Source: Holosporales bacterium
GTDB lineage: Bacteria > Pseudomonadota > Alphaproteobacteria > RUG11792
DNA length: 17,414 nt
Assembly: GCA_031266385.1 (NCBI GenBank)
Contig: JAISBC010000058.1
Span: 1 to 17,414 of the forward strand
Direction: 5' to 3'
Part shown: positions 1 to 7,298 of the stretch, piece by piece
How positions within the stretch are numbered: the stretch's first letter is position 1
Layout of the letters: every line of letters starts with the position of its first letter
Position numbers and translations under genes: made by a program
The notes under the pieces: model-generated
What the model was told of the DNA's origin: nothing
Database searches by the model: none
What the model saw: only the letters and a program-made list of their open reading frames with translations

Positions 1-2
1 CT

Positions 3-191
3 CTGTTAGTACTACCTCCTGCAAGGCCTCAGTATAATGGTGGAGTAGAGAGGAGTAACAGAATATTCAGAGAAGAATTCTATGCTGGTATTAATATGAT
101 GGAGGATACGGTATGTGGATTGAAAGGACTCACTCCTATGGAGTATGTAAGTAGGGTTCTGGAGGCTCAGCCTTTGTCTCATATCATATGA
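3..191 (+). pseudogene. 3' remnant of a DDE integrase-type transposase (IS3/IS481-like)
   Basis: The reading frame is open from the left window edge to a TGA at 189-191 and encodes about 62 residues. It contains LPPARPQYNGGVERSNRIF followed by REEFY, which matches the last part of the rve integrase core (pattern LPPxSPxxNGxVERxNRTxREEFY, carrying the final catalytic Glu in GGVER). In IS3/IS481 transposases roughly 40 residues, ending in a YNxxRPHxALG-type motif, separate REEFY from the terminal TPxEY motif. Here only about 16 residues lie between REEFY and TPMEY, and the RPH segment is missing, so an internal deletion is likely. The 5' part lies outside the window, so whether the element is dead rests on this deletion. 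Family is assigned by motif only, and IS3 versus IS481 cannot be settled from this piece. Confidence 0.7.
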
Positions 192-240
192 ACCTACACA
201 CAAGCGCCATGGTGAGCTAGTTTTTCAGATGTGTTGGGTA

Positions 241-246
241 TATAAT
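241..246 (+). promoter_or_regulatory. candidate -10 box upstream of ppiD
   Basis: A perfect TATAAT sits 43 bases before the ppiD ATG, in the gap between the transposase remnant and ppiD. No good -35 hexamer lies 16-18 bases upstream (218-223 reads TAGTTT), so the assignment rests on the -10 match and position alone. Confidence 0.3.
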
Positions 247-289
247 ATGTCGGTGTGATCGTTCTTGAAACATCATTTTTTTTGGATCA

Positions 290-2245
290 ATGTTAAAATC
301 GCTCAGAAATGCCTCTCATAGCTTAGTCATTAAGATTCTATTTGGGGCCATAATTCTCAGCTTCTGCCTGTGGGGAGTTGGTGATATTTTTAGGAATTAT
401 TCGGCATCTCGAACTGTGATAAGCGTCTCAAAAGCTCGGATTTCAGCCGATGCATTCCTTCGAGAATATCACAGCGAAAAACAACGAATTAAAAATGGAG
501 CTGAGGCTCCGCTCTCTGACAAAGAGATGAAGGATGTCGATGTCAAAGGAATCGTAATCGACAACATAGTGAACAGGTCTGTTTTCGAGCAATCCCTCAG
601 GCGTCTCGGAATTATAATCCCGAAAAAGAGCATCCTCAGCGTAGTACAGTCGATGCCTAATTTTCATGTGAACAATATGTTCAACGAATTGCTCTATTCG
701 AGTGTGCTCACGAAATCCGGGATAGGAGAGGCCACATTCTTGTCGCAAATTAAAGACAGCCTAGAGCGTTTGCAGTTGCTGCAGCCGATAGTCACGAGCT
801 ACCGGATCCCAGCCTTTATCCGAGAGCAGATCGCCAAGGAATTTGAAGCGAAGAAGACTCTGTTGGTATTGAAGTTGGATCTCTCCGATATGGTAGTGGA
901 AGAAAATCCATCGAATGACGAGGTTAAACAGTATTTCGAAGTAAATAAGGACACTTATAAAGTTACAGAGCGTCGAAACTTGGCCGTTTTACAGATCGAT
1001 TACCAGGCACTCGCTGCTGATGCTTTGTACGTCAATCCGGACGATGTTGAGGCTCAATACCAGCAGACCAAGGATCAGTATAATCAGGAAGAAAATAGAG
1101 ATTTTGAGAGATTTCAGTTTGAAAACAGGGAAGATGCCGATAAGGCCTGGAATATGATCAATGCCGGCGAAGATTCGGATGTAATCAAAAAGAAGTTTGC
1201 TATTCAATCCGATGTTATTCGTGGCATTCGGCTATCCGATTTACCGGAGCAATTCGGGAAAGATCTTTTTGAGTTAGCCCTGAATAAAACATCACCCGTT
1301 TGCTCTTCTGGTGGACAATTTTATATCTATAGGTTAATCAAAATAAATGCAGCCAAGATGCAAGATGCAGATGAAATTAAATTAAAAATAAAAGAGGAAA
1401 TACGAAACGAAAAATTGAATTCTCCGGAATTTTATGAAAAAATCAAATCCATCAGGAATAAGATTGACGATGGATTCGGATCTGGGAAGAGTATCGATGA
1501 AGTCGCAAAAGAAACTGGCCTCAAGGTTATAGAATTCAAATCATTCGTGAAAGACGGCAAAGAGATGACGGATGTAGTAAAAGATGAGGCAACGAGGAAG
1601 GAGCTGATTCAGGCATCGTTCGATGTCGGCGAAAATCAGGCTACACAGATCATCGAATCGAAGGAAAGTGATTCGGTATCCTACGTCGTTTACGTTAGAA
1701 AAATTGAGAACTCCGAGATACCGCAGTTCGAAAAAATCATCGATAAGGTTAAGAATGATTACATAACTCACAATAGGGAAAAGGAAGCCGAAACGAAGGC
1801 CCGAGAAATAGTCGGCAACGATGATAAGGCAGCCGCAGAGGTCGAAAAGCAGAAAAAAGTCAAAGTTTATAAAGTCTCTAAGAAGGACCTGATTGAGGCC
1901 GTACATGGCCATGGGACGAATGTCGATATGAAAAAGGTTCTGGAAGTTATACAGAATCCAAACATAGTCATGAATATCATGTCGATGATTAGGAAGGGAG
2001 AGGCTACGAATTACAAAACGCCCGATGGAGGGCAGATGGTGGTTGCCGTTCAGGATACGGATATCGGTGTGAGTGCGTCGGATGAAACCAAAAAACTACT
2101 GGCGAATTTCATGGAAGCCGGAGCCTCAAACGATATTATGGCCATCACGATGATGGCTCTTAAAAAACCGCTAGATATCGATATTGATAAAGAGGCAATT
2201 GGAACGCTCACCCAAAAGAGCGATCAGGCCGGGGAAAATGACTAG
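290..2245 (+). CDS. ppiD: PpiD/SurA-like periplasmic folding factor (peptidyl-prolyl isomerase family)
   Basis: The 651-residue product is a membrane-anchored periplasmic chaperone of the PpiD family, which helps envelope proteins fold after export. Residues 1-12 are a short cytoplasmic leader (MLKSLRNASHSL), and residues 13-34 form one hydrophobic helix ending in the family-typical WGVGDIF. The SurA_N-like helical chaperone domain follows (to about residue 200), then a parvulin-like region at about 240-350 that is poorly conserved, as in many alphaproteobacterial PpiD proteins. A long Lys/Glu-rich helical C-terminal part closes the protein. The length fits the family (about 620-650). The ATG at 290 places the membrane helix correctly; only a weak GGA (284-286) precedes it. 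The gene lies just upstream of gap on the same strand. Isomerase activity is uncertain; a chaperone role is the safer reading. Confidence 0.88.
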   Translation: MLKSLRNASHSLVIKILFGAIILSFCLWGVGDIFRNYSASRTVISVSKARISADAFLREYHSEKQRIKNGAEAPLSDKEMKDVDVKGIVIDNIVNRSVFEQSLRRLGIIIPKKSILSVVQSMPNFHVNNMFNELLYSSVLTKSGIGEATFLSQIKDSLERLQLLQPIVTSYRIPAFIREQIAKEFEAKKTLLVLKLDLSDMVVEENPSNDEVKQYFEVNKDTYKVTERRNLAVLQIDYQALAADALYVNPDDVEAQYQQTKDQYNQEENRDFERFQFENREDADKAWNMINAGEDSDVIKKKFAIQSDVIRGIRLSDLPEQFGKDLFELALNKTSPVCSSGGQFYIYRLIKINAAKMQDADEIKLKIKEEIRNEKLNSPEFYEKIKSIRNKIDDGFGSGKSIDEVAKETGLKVIEFKSFVKDGKEMTDVVKDEATRKELIQASFDVGENQATQIIESKESDSVSYVVYVRKIENSEIPQFEKIIDKVKNDYITHNREKEAETKAREIVGNDDKAAAEVEKQKKVKVYKVSKKDLIEAVHGHGTNVDMKKVLEVIQNPNIVMNIMSMIRKGEATNYKTPDGGQMVVAVQDTDIGVSASDETKKLLANFMEAGASNDIMAITMMALKKPLDIDIDKEAIGTLTQKSDQAGEND

Positions 2246-2260
2246 AGTTTTTGAAGAGTA

Positions 2261-2266
2261 AAGGAG
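2261..2266 (+). promoter_or_regulatory. Shine-Dalgarno AAGGAG that decides the gap start
   Basis: AAGGAG directly abuts the ATG at 2267 (no spacer) and lies 12 bases before the ATG at 2279. A zero spacer is not usable, so the site favours the 2279 start, which also gives the normal family N-terminus (MINVGINGFGRIGR). Confidence 0.55.
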
Positions 2267-2278
2267 ATGGAAAAAAGG

Positions 2279-3277
2279 ATGATTAACGTCGGGATAAATG
2301 GTTTCGGAAGAATCGGACGAGCGGTATTGAGGAGATATTTTGAGGGTACTGACGAGGGGGATAATATCAGGATAACCCATATCAACGATATCGCCGATAA
2401 GGCGGTTGCAATCCACCTCCTGAAGTATGATTCCGTTCAGGGGAGGTTCAAGTATCCGGTCCAGGAGACCGAAAATGGGTTCGTCATAGATGGGCAGGAA
2501 ATCGAGTATCTGAGTATTTCGGATCCAGAACGTCTCGACTGGGGGGCACGAGGAGTAGATCAGGTCGTCGAGAGCACGGGGCGGTATACCAAGCGTGCGG
2601 ATGCCTCAAAACATCTAACGGCCGGGGCAAAACGAGTCATCATAACGGCTCCGGCCGATGGGGCCGACATAACCGTGGTCTATGGAATTAATCATCAATC
2701 TATTAAGCCTGAGCACGAAATAATTTCGACGGCATCGTGTACGACGAATTGTCTAGCCCCACTGGTTTATGTCGTTGATTCGGCATTTGGGCTTCAGTCT
2801 GGGTTTGCGACGACCATTCACGCATATACGGCCGATCAGAAGCTCGTCGATTCTCCACATAAGGATTTCAGGAGGGCCAGAGCTGCGGCCCTGTCGATCA
2901 TTCCGACGTCGACCGGAGCGGCCAAAGCAATCGCCCTCGTCCTCCCTCATTTAGCCGGGAAAATTGATGGTGTATCCATTAGGGTTCCTACGGCTAATGT
3001 TTCGTTGTTACAGCTCACATGCGTTGTATCGAAGGAGATCAATGAGGATGAGGTTAATTCTGCCTTTGAGGAGGCCTCTCGAGGCGCCCTGAAAGGGATC
3101 ATGTCATGTACTTCCGAGCCGCTAGTCTCGACCGATTACGTTAACGATCCTCACAAGACGATCGTTGATCTGCCACTAACGAGGGTCACCCAATCCAGGA
3201 CGCTCACGGTCTCGGCCTGGTACGACAACGAACAGAATATCGCCTCAGATTTAATGAAAATAATTAGATATCCGTAA
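2279..3277 (+). CDS. gap: glyceraldehyde-3-phosphate dehydrogenase
   Basis: This is a 332-residue GAPDH, which oxidises glyceraldehyde 3-phosphate to 1,3-bisphosphoglycerate with NAD in glycolysis or runs in reverse in gluconeogenesis. The NAD-binding GINGFGRIGR is at the N-terminus, and the Asp in HINDI at the end of the second strand is the residue that favours NAD over NADP. The catalytic cysteine is C154 in STASCTTNC, and the following HAYTADQ carries the catalytic His. The phosphate-site segment IIPTSTGAAKA and the C-terminal WYDNE are present. An in-frame ATG at 2267 would add four residues (MEKR); I prefer 2279 for the ribosome-site spacing. The gene starts about 33 bases after ppiD with no terminator between them, so co-transcription is likely. 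It converges on the transglycosylase gene with 6 bases between the stops. Confidence 0.96.
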   Translation: MINVGINGFGRIGRAVLRRYFEGTDEGDNIRITHINDIADKAVAIHLLKYDSVQGRFKYPVQETENGFVIDGQEIEYLSISDPERLDWGARGVDQVVESTGRYTKRADASKHLTAGAKRVIITAPADGADITVVYGINHQSIKPEHEIISTASCTTNCLAPLVYVVDSAFGLQSGFATTIHAYTADQKLVDSPHKDFRRARAAALSIIPTSTGAAKAIALVLPHLAGKIDGVSIRVPTANVSLLQLTCVVSKEINEDEVNSAFEEASRGALKGIMSCTSEPLVSTDYVNDPHKTIVDLPLTRVTQSRTLTVSAWYDNEQNIASDLMKIIRYP

Positions 3278-3283
3278 AAATCG

Positions 3284-3892
3284 TTATAATTCCCGGCCGT
3301 ATTTTTTCACCACTTTCCTGTAATATGGAATGTAGTATTTTGCTTTGGCCGCGTGGTATCTCTTCGTCGCATCGCTCCAGTTGCCATATTTAAGGTATAG
3401 GTTCTTCAGGATTTTAGCGGCGTACGCTATGTTTTTTTTCGGATCTAGCATATCGGATACAGATGAAAAATTATTCCTATGAGATTTATAATGTAACTGA
3501 GCGCATCCAATACTCAGGTTGAGCTTTCGCTGACGAATCATACGCTCGATGCAATCGAGGGCCTCGGCCTGCGATTTGAACCGCAGAGACCGCCCATGCG
3601 TGTTGACGAAATATGGATTGCAACCCGACTCAACTTCCGTTATTGCCTTCAATAATCCTCTTGGAATCCCATTTTTTTCTTCTTCGGCGGCGATTATTTT
3701 ATCGATATCACTGAGATTACCCAGACCAGCCTCGGACTTATTATCCGTAGCCGTAGCCGGCAGATCCTGATGAATAACGTGGGCACAGCCGGACAGCAAC
3801 AGAGCCCCAGCCACGATAGCCAGAAATACTATCCGAGAACGGCTAAGCAAAACGAACCGAGCAATAATCGAGGACCCCCAGTACAATACCAT
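3284..3892 (-). CDS. lytic transglycosylase lipoprotein (SLT/VirB1-like)
   Basis: From the ATG at 3892 the product has 202 residues. A long n-region and a hydrophobic stretch end in ALLLSGC, a good lipobox, so the mature protein should begin at a lipidated Cys36. The rest is a single SLT-type goose-lysozyme fold: the catalytic Glu is E88 in TEVESGCNP, followed by the IGCAQLHYKSH segment, then DMLDPKKNIAYAAKIL and the C-terminal YHAAKAKYYIPYYRKV. Such enzymes cleave the MurNAc-GlcNAc bond of peptidoglycan without water. The spacing, with a 45-residue segment between the ESG and GCAQ motifs, resembles VirB1/IagB enzymes. A TTG at 3937 would add 15 residues but would bury the signal peptide further. 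No clear ribosome site precedes either start. No secretion-system genes are nearby, so housekeeping wall remodelling is the default role. Confidence 0.8.
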   Translation of the reverse strand: MVLYWGSSIIARFVLLSRSRIVFLAIVAGALLLSGCAHVIHQDLPATATDNKSEAGLGNLSDIDKIIAAEEEKNGIPRGLLKAITEVESGCNPYFVNTHGRSLRFKSQAEALDCIERMIRQRKLNLSIGCAQLHYKSHRNNFSSVSDMLDPKKNIAYAAKILKNLYLKYGNWSDATKRYHAAKAKYYIPYYRKVVKKYGREL

Positions 3893-3935
3893 AATGATCA
3901 AGCGACAAGAGGACTGTAGCAAAGATTCACCGATC

Positions 3936-3962
3936 AAGTCAATAACGTCAAAACCTTGACTT
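3936..3962. repeat. inverted repeat AAGTCAA-13-TTGACTT with an extra GTCAA inside
   Basis: AAGTCAA at 3936-3942 is mirrored by TTGACTT at 3956-3962, and a further GTCAA sits at 3947-3951, so the GTCAA word recurs every 9 bases. It lies just upstream of the transglycosylase gene, at its possible TTG start. It could be an operator or overlapping -35-like TTGAC words; no matching -10 box is convincing. Confidence 0.3.
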
Positions 3963-4038
3963 AAAGCACATCACAGTGAGAAATTTTAAACCAAAATTGT
4001 AAAAAAATCGTTCGTTCCGGATTAATAAGATGCGGACC

Positions 4039-4674
4039 TTAGAAATTTCCGGTAATAAATCGCGCTCCAGCCTCTAATCCGTCGACCGAAATCGAATGAC
4101 CGATGCCATCACATGTTACGATTTGAGATGGAATTCCGGCGGCCTCGAGATTATCTTTGGCCAGATTCGCGTTAATATATGGAACCGATTGGTCGTCCAT
4201 CGAGTGTACGATCAAGACTTTCGCTGATTTTGCGGCGATCGGTTTATTTGGGGCAGGAACGAACATCCCGGCGTATGCGACTATTTTCTTTACCTTATCC
4301 GAATGATATAGCGTCTCGAAACTCAGCATGGCCCCTTGAGAAAATCCAACCACATTAATGGAATCGCACTCATATGTATTCGACAAATCTTCGATATAAT
4401 CTGAGAGCATAGTGGCAACAGTATCCAACCCCCGTCTTATTTCCTGGTACGACATATCCCTAAGTTTAAACCATTGGAATCCACGACCAGCATCACATAC
4501 GAATGGGGCATTCGGGGCACAAATGACCGTATTTTTCAACTCCTTAGCAAAATACGATTTATGAGATTCCGGGAAGAACTCCCAGCACGAACCATAACCA
4601 TGCAAAAATACCACAACATTTTCTGCATGATCAAAATCGACAGAAGTTAAAACATTATCACTCTTCAGCATCAT
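4039..4674 (-). CDS. alpha/beta-hydrolase, phospholipase/carboxylesterase family
   Basis: This 211-residue cytosolic hydrolase matches the phospholipase/carboxylesterase (acyl-protein-thioesterase-like) family in length and motifs. The oxyanion-hole motif FLHGYG is near residue 25. The nucleophile is S112 in GFSQGA, the acid is D161 in the HSMDDQSVP motif and the base is H193 in GIGHSI, so the catalytic triad is complete. The region CAPNAP plus WFKL near residues 52-71 is typical of the family. There is no signal peptide. The start codon lies inside the end of the upstream CNNM/CBS gene, overlapping by 17 bases, with an AGAGAG purine run in front, so translation is probably coupled. The natural substrate cannot be read from sequence; short-chain esters or lysophospholipids are usual for the family. 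Confidence 0.87.
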   Translation of the reverse strand: MMLKSDNVLTSVDFDHAENVVVFLHGYGSCWEFFPESHKSYFAKELKNTVICAPNAPFVCDAGRGFQWFKLRDMSYQEIRRGLDTVATMLSDYIEDLSNTYECDSINVVGFSQGAMLSFETLYHSDKVKKIVAYAGMFVPAPNKPIAAKSAKVLIVHSMDDQSVPYINANLAKDNLEAAGIPSQIVTCDGIGHSISVDGLEAGARFITGNF

Positions 4675-5953
4675 CTCTCTCTTCGTCGTTCGGTAGGTGA
4701 GTAACCTTCAGCAAGGTAACCTGATTCCTCTGCTTCCTCAGTATTTCGAATTTATACCCGAACAGTAAAAACGTCTGACCAACCTCGGGGATTATACCGA
4801 TAGAATTGATGACAAGTCCAGCAAGAGTTGCCGCCACATCATTCCGGAATCTTGATCCAATCTCTCGATTGAGATCCCGGATGTTCACCGACCCGTCGAT
4901 GATGTATGATTCATTTCCTTGACGGCGGATCCCTGTAAATTGATTTACATCATGTTCATCCGAAATTTCTCCGACTATCTCTTCGATGATATCCTCGAGG
5001 GTAATAATCCCGATGAAACTCCCGTACTCATCGACCACGACCGCGAAATGCTCCCGCCTGGATCTGAAGGCCTGAAGCTGATCTAGGAGATCATTATTTT
5101 CCGGTATAAACCACGGTTTTAATGCAACGCCTAGAATATCTTGTTTATTGGCGATTCCACCAGCTCGCAATGTCTTCAGAAGATCCCTAATATGGAGGAT
5201 CCCGATGATATTGTCCTGATTGCCACTCCAAATCGGAATCCTCGTAAAAGGACAATTTATTACCTGTTCGATTATGGTGTCGGTTTCATCGTCTGCACAT
5301 AGCATCGTCACATATTTGCGATGAATCATGATGTTGCCGACGGCGACACTCCCAAGATCCAGGACGTTCTGCATCATGGCCTTTTCCTGCTTGGCTTCCT
5401 CGACGTCCGGACCATCGTGCAGATCGATGACTCCCCTCAATTCTTCCAATGAAGAGGTATAGGCATCTTTCCCGGATGGAGATGGTTTTACTATGGAAAG
5501 CAAATTTTTTGCGACTATACCGATGATGTTGTTCAATGGCCTCGAGACTAGGTATGTATATTTTATAAAATACGCGGATGGTAATAGAATATTCTCTGGA
5601 TTAGAAATGGTAAGTATTTTCGGTAATACTTCTGCAAATAAAACGATGAAAATGCTGATGATTATTGGACAATAGAATATGGCCGACTCTCCGAATGCGT
5701 CGATACATAGCGTATTCGCGAGAGATACTGATAGCGAATTGAGGATGGTATTGCATGTCAATATTGAACTAATGACGAGCCCAACCTCGGGCTGTAACCC
5801 TACGATAACTTCAGCCCTTTTATTGCCATTTTTAGCCAGATTGAACACTTTGGCCTTGGAATAGGCTGTCATCGCCGTCTCGCAGGCAGCAAAATACGCC
5901 GACCCAAGGATGAGGAGCAGAACGACTAAGATACCAAGCGACTCTGCTAGCAT
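4658..5953 (-). CDS. CorC/HlyC-type CNNM membrane protein with CBS pair
   Basis: The 431-residue protein has the full domain order of the UPF0053 (CorB/YfjD, CNNM-like) family. Residues 1 to about 180 form the CNNM transmembrane domain with three or four helices and the conserved motifs AACETA, LTCNTILN and FAEVLPK. Two CBS domains follow at about 200-330 (motifs IMIHR, TRIPIW, GILHIRDLL, then VVVDEYGSFIGIITLEDIIEEIVGEI). The CorC_HlyC domain covers about 345-425. Proteins of this family are Mg2+ (or Co2+) exporters or efflux regulators, with CBS domains sensing ATP-Mg. Older names call them haemolysin-like, but no haemolysin role is implied. The gene is upstream of and overlaps the esterase gene, and starts 36 bases after the secreted-protein gene at 5990. 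Confidence 0.9.
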   Translation of the reverse strand: MLAESLGILVVLLLILGSAYFAACETAMTAYSKAKVFNLAKNGNKRAEVIVGLQPEVGLVISSILTCNTILNSLSVSLANTLCIDAFGESAIFYCPIIISIFIVLFAEVLPKILTISNPENILLPSAYFIKYTYLVSRPLNNIIGIVAKNLLSIVKPSPSGKDAYTSSLEELRGVIDLHDGPDVEEAKQEKAMMQNVLDLGSVAVGNIMIHRKYVTMLCADDETDTIIEQVINCPFTRIPIWSGNQDNIIGILHIRDLLKTLRAGGIANKQDILGVALKPWFIPENNDLLDQLQAFRSRREHFAVVVDEYGSFIGIITLEDIIEEIVGEISDEHDVNQFTGIRRQGNESYIIDGSVNIRDLNREIGSRFRNDVAATLAGLVINSIGIIPEVGQTFLLFGYKFEILRKQRNQVTLLKVTHLPNDEERDDAEE

Positions 5954-5989
5954 TTCTGTCCAATAAAACTACCTAGAGCCATATTCTAA

Positions 5990-6520
5990 TTAAGGCACCG
6001 AAGGAGGATGCTCAAAATCTGTTTTGCTTGAAGAATTTGTGAAGGAACACGATACCACTCCACCACTGGGCGCAGATCTATCCTTACCAACAAAAAATAT
6101 GGGCAAATTTCTATCTTGCTTAATTTTGCGACTATTCTGAGGGCAGCTCAGCCTAATGATTAGGCTGGCCGGATCACCTACTGATGAAAGCCTTCCCAGA
6201 TCACTCTTCTCACTGCATTTTACTCTTCTGTATAATCCTTCTAGTATCCTAAGTCTCTTATGAAAGTCATCGATCAAGAGTTTAAGTTTTGCGCTATCAC
6301 TTTTTTTATCCGCAGTTCTTACGGCTTTTAACGCATTGCGTGTTTCAGCCAAATTTCTCAGAGCAAAATTTCGTAGTTCGTCATCATCTTCATTACTACT
6401 TAAGTCATACTCAATTTGTTCCAAAAAGGCGTCGACGTCAGAGTAGTCATATGTCAATACAATCCGAGCATGACACGATGATGCCACCAACAAAAAGAGC
6501 GCCAAAAACCTGCACATCAT
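5990..6520 (-). CDS. secreted protein of unknown function
   Basis: I do not recognise a family for this 176-residue product. Residues 1-18 (MMCRFLALFLLVASSCHA) are a clear signal peptide. An alternative is lipoprotein processing at C16, but the lipobox VASSC is weak. The mature part is mostly charged and helix-prone to about residue 110, with an acidic stretch SSNEDDDELR near residue 45, then a Ser/Lys-rich tail that looks unstructured. Two Cys pairs in the C-terminal half could form disulphides. TCGA occurs twice in 531 bases, unlike the neighbouring metabolic genes, which suggests a different origin or relaxed codon bias. A promoter candidate lies directly upstream. The signal peptide and clean frame support a real gene; function is open. 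Confidence 0.65.
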   Translation of the reverse strand: MMCRFLALFLLVASSCHARIVLTYDYSDVDAFLEQIEYDLSSNEDDDELRNFALRNLAETRNALKAVRTADKKSDSAKLKLLIDDFHKRLRILEGLYRRVKCSEKSDLGRLSSVGDPASLIIRLSCPQNSRKIKQDRNLPIFFVGKDRSAPSGGVVSCSFTNSSSKTDFEHPPSVP

Positions 6521-6552
6521 CTAGCTCGAATAAAAAAAATCCCAACAATAAG

Positions 6553-6581
6553 ATTGTAGCATAAAATACCGCCTAATTCCA
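6553..6581 (-). promoter_or_regulatory. candidate promoter for the secreted-protein gene at 5990-6520
   Basis: Reading the minus strand, TGGAAT (6576-6581) is followed after 17 bases by TACAAT (6553-6558), which is preceded by TGC and so forms an extended -10 element (TGnTAcAAT). The -10 box lies about 32 bases before the ATG at 6520. The -35 match is poor (3 of 6); the extended -10 may compensate. Confidence 0.4.
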
Positions 6582-6742
6582 TGTGGAAAAGTCATTTTAT
6601 CCAAGTTCATGCAGAGCCAAATCCTAAAAATAAAACTAAATGGTTACAATAAATTTGTAGAATAAGCCTCTTGACACACATATTTGGGGATTTATTCCAC
6701 CATTACCCTTTACCTCTGAAAATTTTCCCAACATTAAGGGCA

Positions 6743-6804
6743 GTACAGCGAGATTTGAGTGTATCCGAATACTAATTTTTGACCCCCACTGTACATGAGA
6801 TTTT
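6743..6804. repeat. near-direct repeat with insertion-sequence-end-like sequence
   Basis: GTACAGCGAGATTT (6743-6756) and GTACATGAGATTTT (6791-6804) are imperfect direct copies about 48 bases apart. Between and overlapping them, the minus strand reads GTACAGTGGGGGTCAAAA. Repeated short motifs with a GTGGGGTCAA-like core are seen at ends of IS21-family elements. No transposase frame is next to it, so this would be a solo end. The identification is tentative. Confidence 0.25.
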
Positions 6805-7002
6805 CGAAATGCTTTAACAGATCTACTGCATAGCGCCGAGGGGGTGCTGATATGGGGGTATGAATGTTTGATATTTACAGAAGATGTCTGGGGATTGGAC
6901 CTGCATAAACTTGCATGATTCATGGATTCTGCTTGATCTTGGAGGTAGTGTAATGGTAGATTATCTTTATGTTTACCGATCGTTTCTGGGAAAGGTTTTG
7001 GT

Positions 7003-7284
7003 ATGGCCTCTCATGAGTCCGCAAAGAAAAGTATTAGAAAAACGGCTAGGCAGCGTGTCGTCAATATAAATCGTTTGAGTCGTATTCGGACGTTCATCAA
7101 AAAACTCGAATCTGCCCTCGCGGGCAAGTTGGATAAAGATGCGGTTCTTTCCGCGTTTTCGGCCGCTCAGAAAGAGATTATGCGCGGAGTCGGAAAGCGT
7201 GTAATCCATAAAAATACGGCCGCCCGGAAAATATCCAGGATGAATAAAAGAGTGAAGTTAGTCATCGGAGAGGTAGCTCAGTAG
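7003..7284 (+). CDS. rpsT: 30S ribosomal protein S20
   Basis: The 93-residue product is ribosomal protein S20, which binds 16S rRNA early in 30S subunit assembly. It is small, highly basic and helical, starting MASHESAKKSIRKTARQR and containing the conserved segment HKNTAARKISRMNKRVK, both diagnostic for S20. The ATG at 7003 is preceded by GGGAAAGG (6988-6995), a good ribosome site at 7 bases. It is the first gene of a run in which the next three genes follow at 14, 14 and 1 bases. In many alphaproteobacteria rpsT is beside dnaA; here it leads a metabolic/repair operon instead. Confidence 0.97.
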   Translation: MASHESAKKSIRKTARQRVVNINRLSRIRTFIKKLESALAGKLDKDAVLSAFSAAQKEIMRGVGKRVIHKNTAARKISRMNKRVKLVIGEVAQ

Positions 7285-7298
7285 AGGCCCATCGTTCT

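Larger units (their letters stand above)
6521..7002. other. gene-free stretch between divergent transcription units
   Basis: This 482-base stretch lies between the leftward secreted-protein gene and rightward rpsT and must hold the promoters of both. The open frames in it (6636-6923 on the minus strand, 6884-7002 on the plus strand) show no family motifs and read as noise. It contains a promoter candidate for the leftward gene, a near-direct repeat at 6743-6804, and GTACAGTGGGGGTCAAAA on the minus strand around 6776-6793, which looks like an insertion-sequence end. A weak rpsT promoter could be TTGATC (6933-6938), 18 bases, TAGATT (6957-6962). I see no tRNA or terminator. Confidence 0.6.

Noticed and set aside
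2753..2954. Overlapping open frames on both strands inside gap.
   Set aside because: They are out-of-frame shadows of a strongly conserved enzyme, rich in Arg and Pro as expected for such shadows.
3275..3300. Possible shared terminator between the convergent gap and transglycosylase genes.
   Set aside because: Only 6 bases separate the stops, and no stem with a T-run on either strand is visible.
6597..6605. TTATCCAAG as a possible DnaA box near rpsT, hinting at an origin.
   Set aside because: A single poor match to TTATNCACA with no cluster and no dnaA nearby.
6636..6923. Open frame of 95 codons on the minus strand in the intergenic stretch.
   Set aside because: No family motif, no signal peptide, no ribosome site and atypical composition; it overlaps repeat-like sequence.
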